Of a stretch of 6,244 bases of DNA, positions 1 to 4,530 are shown piece after piece. Made by a program: the position numbers and the translations under genes. The stretch's first letter is position 1. The number at the start of each line of letters is the position of its first letter. The notes under the pieces are model-generated. The model searched no databases, was not told where the DNA came from, and saw only the letters and a list, made by a program, of their open reading frames with translations. The stretch spans positions 1 through 6,244 of the forward strand of contig JAFGVG010000385.1 of the NCBI GenBank assembly GCA_016938095.1, given 5' to 3'. The stretch is from Bacteroidales bacterium (GTDB taxonomy: Bacteria > Bacteroidota > Bacteroidia > Bacteroidales > UBA10428).

Positions 1-15
1 AAAATGACAACAATA

Positions 16-90
16 TGTCATTGGTAGGGAGCTACGACCGAAGCAATCTTCTAATATACAACAGATTGCTTCACTTCGTTCGCAATGACG
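16..90. repeat. Long imperfect palindrome of dispersed-repeat (REP/MITE-like) type
   Basis: The outer arms are TGTCATTG (16-23) and CAATGACG (83-90). The inner arms are GAAGCAATCT (40-49) and AGATTGCTTC (63-72), a perfect 10-bp inverted repeat around a 13-nt A/T-rich loop. The segments between outer and inner arms (24-39 and 73-82) differ in length by 6 nt, so the folded element would have a bulged stem. The arms closely resemble a palindrome I recall as scattered through intergenic regions of many bacterial genomes (CGTCATTGCGAG... running to ...GAAGCAATCT). No transposase is in the window, so it would be a non-autonomous or REP-like copy. Only one copy is visible here, so multi-copy status is inferred. 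A second small inverted repeat, AATGACA (3-9) with TGTCATT (16-22), overlaps its left edge. Confidence 0.65.
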
Positions 91-123
91 GCTTCGATTA
101 TCGGACTTTTTAAACAGCCTCTG

Positions 124-143
124 GTCCGCAAGATTTTGCGTCC
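124..143 (-). terminator. Weak hairpin downstream of the HD hydrolase gene, possible terminator
   Basis: An imperfect inverted repeat lies 15 nt beyond the stop codon of the HD gene. CGCAA (127-131) pairs with TTGCG (136-140) around a 4-nt loop, and the outer GG/CC bases pair if one base is bulged. On the minus strand it is not followed directly by a U-tract; the nearest A/T-rich stretch is at 107-114. It could stop transcription of the HD gene or be a decayed relative of the stronger palindrome at 846-869. Between the 16-90 repeat and this hairpin I see nothing else apart from a short stretch reading GGACTTTTTAAACAGCCTC (103-121), discussed as a finding. Confidence 0.3.
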
Positions 144-157
144 TGGCTTTTACAGGA

Positions 158-751
158 TTATTCTGCGGCGCATGGATCATTTATAGCGTTACCAGCCAAT
201 CCTATATCCCCTGCCACACCTTTCATCGCATTAATGGTTTCCTGTATTACATAGTCCAGGTCTTTTCCCATCATAGCCGCTCCTTTTTCAATGATTTCAC
301 GGTTTGCGCCTGCAGCAAAGCTTTTGATATGCCATTTTTTCTTAACCGATTTCAGTTCCAGGTCCATGATCGATCGCGATGGACGAACCAACACCGATGC
401 TGTGATCAGTCCGGTTAGTTCATCAATGGTAAATAGTACCTTTTCCATCATGTGAACCGGTTCTGTGTCGGAACAAATTCCCCATGCATGGCTGACAATA
501 GAGCGGATGTATTCCTCCGGCCAATTCTCCTGTTCCAGAATCTTCCGGGTCATTGTACAATGCTGATCGGGATATTGTTCATAATCCAGATCATGCGCTA
601 ATCCGATAATGCCCCATTTTTCCGGATCCTCCTGGTAAATGATGGCAAAATGCCGCATCACAGCTTCCACAGACAGTGCATGTTTTACCAGGCTTTCGCC
701 CTGGTTGTATTGTCTGAGCAATGCAAATGCTTCATCACGTGTTGGTATCAT
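158..751 (-). CDS. HD-superfamily predicted metal-dependent hydrolase
   Basis: This is a 197-residue cytoplasmic protein of the HD phosphohydrolase fold, most like the 'predicted hydrolase, HD superfamily' group (COG2316 type, recalled rather than searched). The HD metal-binding signature is visible: His24 (in SLVKHALSVE), His53-Asp54 (GLAHDLDYE), an extra His88 (IVSHAWG) and Asp110 in TIDELTGLI, the usual final ligand. The helical pattern and length, a little over 180 residues, fit the family. There is no signal peptide or membrane segment. The substrate is unknown; HD proteins of this size hydrolyse phosphomonoesters or nucleotides, and the sequence does not say which. I chose the ATG at 749-751 because it puts the HD core at a usual distance from the N terminus. 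An in-frame GTG at 758-760 would add three residues, and neither start has a clear Shine-Dalgarno. The gene lies 136-145 bp downstream of hsp20 on the same strand but behind a strong terminator, so it probably has its own promoter. Confidence 0.85.
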   Translation of the reverse strand: MIPTRDEAFALLRQYNQGESLVKHALSVEAVMRHFAIIYQEDPEKWGIIGLAHDLDYEQYPDQHCTMTRKILEQENWPEEYIRSIVSHAWGICSDTEPVHMMEKVLFTIDELTGLITASVLVRPSRSIMDLELKSVKKKWHIKSFAAGANREIIEKGAAMMGKDLDYVIQETINAMKGVAGDIGLAGNAINDPCAAE

Positions 752-800
752 AAGATTCACATTTAATAGATCAGTGTCATCACCACAACAACGCTAACAA

Positions 801-832
801 TGAATGTAACAAGGCAATGTAAAACTAACAAA
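801..832 (-). promoter_or_regulatory. Possible Bacteroidetes-type promoter for the HD hydrolase gene
   Basis: On the minus strand a TTTG (complement of 829-832) is followed after 20 nt by TACATTCA (complement of 801-808). The spacing matches the TTTG-N19-21-TAnnTTTG arrangement of the Bacteroidetes primary sigma factor, but the -7 element keeps only TAnnTT. Transcription would begin about 30-35 nt upstream of the GTG at 760. The rest of 761-840 is A/T-rich and featureless. This is a weak call, supported mainly by the need for a promoter after the hsp20 terminator. Confidence 0.25.
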
Positions 833-840
833 TTAACTAT

Positions 841-869
841 AAAAAAGAGACGCAAATTTTTGCGTCTCT
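841..869 (-). terminator. Strong intrinsic terminator of hsp20
   Basis: AGAGACGCAAA (846-856) and TTTGCGTCTCT (859-869) form a perfect 11-bp inverted repeat. Read on the minus strand, the hairpin is followed immediately by six U residues (complement of 841-846), the classic Rho-independent layout. It begins 27 nt past the hsp20 stop codon (897-899), so it should end the hsp20 transcript and insulate the HD gene. Palindromes of the form AGAGACGCAAA...TTTGCGTCTCT also occur as dispersed repeats in some bacteria, so this may be a repeat serving as a terminator. A related 16-mer lies at 127-142. Confidence 0.8.
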
Positions 870-896
870 ACCTGAAAATTTTGTGAAATGAAGTGG

Positions 897-1328
897 TTAC
901 AAAATTTTGATTTCACGTGCAGGTTTTTCTTTGGCTTCATCTTTTTTGGGGATCAACACCTGCAGAATGCCATCTTTGTGGGTGGCTTTGATCTTTTCAA
1001 CATTCACTGTATATGGCAGCGTAAAGGAACGACTGAATGAGCAGTAACTGAATTCTCTCCGCATTACTTTTTCATCCTTGTCTTCGTTTTTTTCCTCTTT
1101 TTCTGACGAAATGGTCAGCACATTGTTCTCAAGGTTAATTTTGAAATCTTCCTTGTTCAGCCCGGGAGCAGCTACTTCAATTTTGTAATCTTCCTTGCCC
1201 TCGACTATGTTGACAGCCGGCAAGGTGTTCCTGGTCTCACTGTCCATGAATCCGGGGAAAAGGTTTCCGTTGAAGAATTCCTCGACCAGGTTAGGCCAGG
1301 CGGTACGGTTTCTTAAGGTTGGTAACAT
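897..1328 (-). CDS. Small heat shock protein, Hsp20/alpha-crystallin family
   Basis: This 143-residue protein is an ATP-independent holdase chaperone of the cytoplasm that binds unfolding proteins and passes them to DnaK/ClpB-type machines (family knowledge). A short variable N-terminal arm (1-36) carries aromatic residues (WPNLVEEFFNGNLFPGF). The alpha-crystallin domain covers about 37-130, starting at LPAVNIVEGKEDYKIEVAAPGL and ending with the hallmark A-x3-DGIL-x3-IPK (115-128). A charged Glu/Lys/Asp loop (76-90) corresponds to the variable region before strand 6. The tail ends in REIKIL, giving the I-x-I oligomerisation motif at Ile140 and Ile142. A single cysteine, Cys96, sits in SYCSFSRSF, where many relatives have Ser. 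The ATG at 1326-1328 is supported by a good Shine-Dalgarno eight bases upstream. Length is normal for the bacterial class. The gene is divergent from the M1 peptidase gene and has its own strong terminator, so it is probably monocistronic. Confidence 0.96.
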   Translation of the reverse strand: MLPTLRNRTAWPNLVEEFFNGNLFPGFMDSETRNTLPAVNIVEGKEDYKIEVAAPGLNKEDFKINLENNVLTISSEKEEKNEDKDEKVMRREFSYCSFSRSFTLPYTVNVEKIKATHKDGILQVLIPKKDEAKEKPAREIKIL

Positions 1329-1336
1329 GGCTTTAA

Positions 1337-1342
1337 TCTCCT
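1337..1342 (-). promoter_or_regulatory. Shine-Dalgarno of hsp20
   Basis: On the minus strand AGGAGA lies eight bases before the hsp20 ATG (1328). It is the only convincing Shine-Dalgarno in the window; the HD and peptidase genes have A/T-rich leaders without one, as is usual in Bacteroidetes. It fixes the hsp20 start and suggests strong translation initiation. Confidence 0.75.
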
Positions 1343-1383
1343 ATATTTTAGTTAGACATATGGTTGCTGTTTGATAGCGTATA

Positions 1384-1400
1384 TTCAACTTACGTACCAA
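1384..1400 (-). promoter_or_regulatory. Sigma-54-like (-24/-12) promoter of hsp20
   Basis: Read on the minus strand the sequence is TTGGTACGTAAGTTGAA. Against the sigma-54 consensus YTGGCACGRNNNTTGCW it keeps the -24 GG (1398-1397), the following ACG, and TTG at -12 with exact spacing. It differs at three defined positions: T for C after GG, T for R, and A for the C of the -12 GC. Transcription would start near 1373, giving a leader of about 45 nt that ends with the AGGAGA ribosome site. No exact TAnnTTTG element occurs on this strand between the array and the gene, which makes this the best promoter candidate for hsp20. The -12 mismatch keeps the call tentative. Confidence 0.5.
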
Positions 1401-1410
1401 AAACAAAAAG

Positions 1411-1458
1411 CAGACAAAATGACATACATTGCGACAAAACGACAGACAGAATGACATA
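1411..1458. promoter_or_regulatory. Array of GACA half-sites, candidate activator/operator region between hsp20 and the M1 peptidase
   Basis: Three 12-bp units of form GACARAAYGACA lie at 1413-1424, 1433-1444 and 1445-1456. Each has two GACA half-sites 8 bp apart, so GACA begins at 1413, 1421, 1433, 1441, 1445 and 1453. The first and third units are nested in a 16-bp direct repeat, CAGACAaAATGACATA (1411-1426) and CAGACAgAATGACATA (1443-1458), with one mismatch and a 32-bp period, about three helical turns. The array lies about 40-85 bp upstream of the predicted sigma-54 start of hsp20, where an enhancer-binding protein could act, and just upstream of the peptidase promoter boxes. That it binds a regulator is inferred from its repetition and position; I cannot name the protein. 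Confidence 0.55.
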
Positions 1459-1463
1459 TTACC

Positions 1464-1471
1464 TAAATTTG
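1464..1471 (+). promoter_or_regulatory. TAnnTTTG (-7) promoter box, distal, for the M1 peptidase
   Basis: TAAATTTG exactly matches the Bacteroidetes -7 consensus TAnnTTTG. Transcription would begin near 1477, leaving a leader of roughly 48 nt before the chosen ATG at 1525. No TTTG -33 element is present at the usual spacing; that region is occupied by the GACA array, which could substitute for it or block access. Confidence 0.35.
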
Positions 1472-1495
1472 TCTGCACACTGACGGGATTTTTCC

Positions 1496-1503
1496 TACAT
1501 TTG
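1496..1503 (+). promoter_or_regulatory. TAnnTTTG (-7) promoter box, proximal, for the M1 peptidase
   Basis: TACATTTG is a second exact match, 32 bp downstream of the first. Transcription would start near 1508-1510, giving a leader of only about 15 nt before the ATG at 1525 and ruling out the in-frame ATG at 1504. The nearest TTTG upstream (1468-1471) is 24 nt away, slightly too far for an ideal -33 element and itself part of the distal box. Confidence 0.4.
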
Positions 1504-1524
1504 ATGCTATATAAATCCATTTAC

Positions 1525-4503
1525 ATGAAATCTTTATTCATTGTTGCTGTTCTCCTGACGGGAACATTTCTGCATCTTACAGCCCAGGCTTATTTTCAGC
1601 AGGAAGTGAATTACACCCTTTCGGTTGCCCTTAACGACAGGGATCATACCCTGACGGGTTACGAAACCATTGAATACATTAATAATTCAACTGAATCGTT
1701 GCCATACCTTTATTTTCATTTATGGCCCAATGCCTATAGGGATAATACAACGGCATTTGCCAGGCAACAATTGGAACAGGGCAGTAAGCGATTCCATTTT
1801 GCCGGTGATGACAAACGCGGATTTATCGATTCGCTCGACTTCCGCATGAATGGCCAATCGCTTGAATGGGCGCCTGATGATGTGCACAACGACATCTGCA
1901 AAATTATGCTTCCGGCATTGCTGAAACCCGGCGACACCGTGGTGATTACCACTCCTTTCTTTGTCAAGATACCGGGGGCTTTTTCGCGATTTGGCCATAT
2001 GGGACAGTCGTACCAGATTACCCAGTGGTATCCGAAACCGGCGGTTTACGACCGGCATGGCTGGAACAAGATGCCTTATCTCGACCAGGGTGAGTTTTAT
2101 TCGGAATACGGTTCCTTTGATGTTTCCATTACCCTGCCACGTAATTATGTGGTGGGTGCTACCGGTAACCTGGTAACAACTGAAGAGGCCGACTGGCTGA
2201 ACTGGAAGGCTGCTGATACAACAACGCTGACAGTCAATCCTGCGTCGACTCCCGAGTTAAAAACCATCCGTTACAAAGAAAGCAATATTCACGATTTCGC
2301 CTGGTTTGCCAACAAGCAATACCTGGTTGACAAAGGTGAGGTAGTGCTGAAAAGTGGCAAAAAGATCACTATATGGGCCATGTATCCGCCGTCGCAGGCC
2401 ACGAAATGGAAGGATGCCCTGACTTACCTGAACGATGCCATAACCGCTTATTCGTCATGGTATATGGATTATCCTTATGACAACTGCTCTGCTGTATACG
2501 GTAGTATTGAGGCCGGAGGTGCCATGGAATATCCTACCATTACCGTGGTGGGGAATGCCGGTACCAATTATATGCTCGAGGAATTGATCATGCACGAAGT
2601 GGGACATAACTGGTTTTATGGTATACTGGGTTTTAACGAACGTACTTTTCCCTATCTCGATGAAGGACTGAATACCTTTAGTGAATTCAGGTATATGCGC
2701 ACCAAATACCCGCACATGAGAATATACGAGTTGATTATGGGTAATCCCTTACCGGCAAAACTGGCCAATTTCAGCACACTTCCTTATTACCTGTATTATG
2801 AGCTTGTCTTTCTCGCTTCTGCCCGTGAAAACTTTGAACAACCTGTTAACTTGCACAGTGAGCAGTTTTCTTCGCTCAATTACGGTGCAATGGCATATCA
2901 TAAAGCTGCACTGGTTTTCAATTATCTCATGCAATCTGTTGGTGAAAATAAGTTTAATGCTATCATGCAGGAATTCTTCAACGACTGGCAGTACCGGCAC
3001 CCTGGTCCTGACGACCTGCGTAAGGCTTTCGAAGAAAATACCGATGAGGATCTGACCTGGTTGTTCGACGATCTGATGGGCACCACCAAACGACTTAATT
3101 ACGGTATCAGCAAGGTACAACCCGGAAAGGTGCTGGTAAAAAATTACGGACAGGTGGCTTCTCCGGTGAAGCTTACCCTGAAAAATGATGATGAGGCAGA
3201 GGAATCAGCCTGGTATCCGGGCTTTACAGGACAACAATGGCTTGAACTGCCAACTTCTCCCGGCAATCGCGTAGTACTTTTCGATTCGGTATGGCTTCCG
3301 GAGCTTAACAGGCATAATAATTTCTACAAAACGTCAGGTTTATTTCGCAAAACAGAGCCATTAAACCTTCACCCCGTGCAGGTGGTTGAAAATGCAGGTT
3401 CCACGCGGATAGGAATAATGCCGGCGCTGGGATGGAACAATTATAACAAAACCATGCTGGGCGTGTTTGTATACACCCCATTACTCTTTACCCGCACCCT
3501 GGAATTTCAGCTGATGCCTATGATTGGACTGGGCAATCACGATGTGGCGGGCATGGGAAAGGTTACCCTTAACCTGTTTCCACACAGTGGAATGATCCGC
3601 ACTGTACAACTTAGTGCCAATGCGCGCCGGTTTGGTTATGACACCGAAAATGGCAGTAGTTACAACAAGGCAGGCGGCGATGTTAATTTTGTTTTCAGGA
3701 ATGCAGAAGCCACGAGCAAGGCTGTTAAGACCTTAACTATAAGTGGCGTTCTTGTTGATGAACCACAGTTTGAACCATATGGCGACTTGCTGAGCCTGTA
3801 TTATTTCGATATAGATGCATTCTTAAGCCAACCCTATACATTGTATTCCTATAGTGTTGGGTTGAATATGGAAAAAAGCAACAACTACCTGCGGGCATCT
3901 GTTGAGCTAAAAGCGGCCCTTCATACAAATTATGCCCGCAATGCCATACAGTTCAGAGCTTTCATAGGGGGCTTTCTGGATACTGAAGATGACTTTGGCA
4001 TGCGTAATGCTTTAAGGCTCAGTGGTGCTTCGGGATATTACGATACCAAATACAACGACCTTTACCTGGGACGGTATGAATCCCTCGGAGACGCGGATCG
4101 CCAGAAATTGCTATCGCAACAATTCAATGCCGACCATGGGGGCTTTGCTTCAAACAATCCGTTTGCTGCCACGGATAGATGGCTGGCATCAGCCGGTTTA
4201 ACGGTTAAGGTGCCCAAATTGCCCGTTTCACTTTTTGTGAATGCAGGAACCTATTCAGGGGCAGGGGATAGCTGGCTTTACCAGTCGGCTGAAAAAGACA
4301 TTATGTCGGAACTTATTCCCTTTGAAACAGGTGCCATGCTGAGTATAGCCGGACTGATAAAAGTTTACTTCCCGGTTTGGGTGTCGCGCGATATGGCTGA
4401 GGTAAACGATATTTTAACCGATAACTACTGGCAAACCATACGTTATACAATCAACTTCAATCAGTTGAATCCCTGGAAACTCAGAAGTTCTGCATTTCAA
4501 TAA
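1525..4503 (+). CDS. Secreted M1-family zinc metallopeptidase with C-terminal barrel-like domain
   Basis: This 992-residue M1 (gluzincin, aminopeptidase N-like) peptidase would cleave peptides outside the cytoplasm. The ATG at 1525 opens a clear signal peptide, MKSLFIVAVLLTGTFLHLTAQA, with cleavage expected after AQA (residue 22). The frame stays open back to an ATG at 1429, but the upstream part translates the GACA array (RQNDRQND) and would bury the signal peptide. An N-terminal beta domain (about 23-220) is followed by the catalytic domain (to about 520). GGAMEYP (331-337) is the substrate-binding loop in its GGMEYP-like form. HEVGH (357-361) plus Glu380, 18 residues later, form the HExxH-x18-E zinc site, with Glu358 as base. 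Tyr453 and Tyr458 match the paired tyrosines of the leukotriene A4 hydrolase branch. A beta-rich linker (about 524-615) follows, then about 365 residues of alternating amphipathic strands resembling an outer-membrane barrel. All catalytic residues are present. It converges with the DsbD-like gene 27 bp away. Confidence 0.93.
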   Translation: MKSLFIVAVLLTGTFLHLTAQAYFQQEVNYTLSVALNDRDHTLTGYETIEYINNSTESLPYLYFHLWPNAYRDNTTAFARQQLEQGSKRFHFAGDDKRGFIDSLDFRMNGQSLEWAPDDVHNDICKIMLPALLKPGDTVVITTPFFVKIPGAFSRFGHMGQSYQITQWYPKPAVYDRHGWNKMPYLDQGEFYSEYGSFDVSITLPRNYVVGATGNLVTTEEADWLNWKAADTTTLTVNPASTPELKTIRYKESNIHDFAWFANKQYLVDKGEVVLKSGKKITIWAMYPPSQATKWKDALTYLNDAITAYSSWYMDYPYDNCSAVYGSIEAGGAMEYPTITVVGNAGTNYMLEELIMHEVGHNWFYGILGFNERTFPYLDEGLNTFSEFRYMRTKYPHMRIYELIMGNPLPAKLANFSTLPYYLYYELVFLASARENFEQPVNLHSEQFSSLNYGAMAYHKAALVFNYLMQSVGENKFNAIMQEFFNDWQYRHPGPDDLRKAFEENTDEDLTWLFDDLMGTTKRLNYGISKVQPGKVLVKNYGQVASPVKLTLKNDDEAEESAWYPGFTGQQWLELPTSPGNRVVLFDSVWLPELNRHNNFYKTSGLFRKTEPLNLHPVQVVENAGSTRIGIMPALGWNNYNKTMLGVFVYTPLLFTRTLEFQLMPMIGLGNHDVAGMGKVTLNLFPHSGMIRTVQLSANARRFGYDTENGSSYNKAGGDVNFVFRNAEATSKAVKTLTISGVLVDEPQFEPYGDLLSLYYFDIDAFLSQPYTLYSYSVGLNMEKSNNYLRASVELKAALHTNYARNAIQFRAFIGGFLDTEDDFGMRNALRLSGASGYYDTKYNDLYLGRYESLGDADRQKLLSQQFNADHGGFASNNPFAATDRWLASAGLTVKVPKLPVSLFVNAGTYSGAGDSWLYQSAEKDIMSELIPFETGAMLSIAGLIKVYFPVWVSRDMAEVNDILTDNYWQTIRYTINFNQLNPWKLRSSAFQ

Positions 4504-4520
4504 CCAGCACTTTTACTGGT
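4503..4520. terminator. Small hairpin between converging genes, possible weak bidirectional terminator
   Basis: ACCAG (4503-4507) and CTGGT (4516-4520) form a 5-bp stem with an 8-nt loop in the 27-bp gap between the peptidase stop and the DsbD-like stop. Neither strand has a proper U-tract after it, so it is a poor intrinsic terminator. It is listed because it is the only structure between two convergent genes. Confidence 0.25.
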
Positions 4521-4530
4521 AGAAAGGTGA

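Noticed and set aside
3..22. AATGACA/TGTCATT inverted repeat as another copy of the GACA operator
   Set aside because: It overlaps the outer arm of the 16-90 palindrome and has a different half-site layout (inverted, 6-nt spacer), so the shared TGACA is probably chance.
1329..1428. CIRCE element or ROSE-type RNA thermometer upstream of hsp20
   Set aside because: No TTAGCACTC-N9-GAGTGCTAA repeat is present, and the short predicted leader shows no convincing hairpin covering AGGAGA.
1429..1524. N-terminal extension of the M1 peptidase from the ATG at 1429 (or from 1504)
   Set aside because: It translates the GACA repeat array and the promoter boxes and would place 25-32 residues before a complete signal peptide. 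The ATG at 1525 fits secretion.
1720..3928. Open frames within the M1 peptidase gene on either strand
   Set aside because: They are shadows of a gene with intact catalytic motifs and have no recognisable domains.
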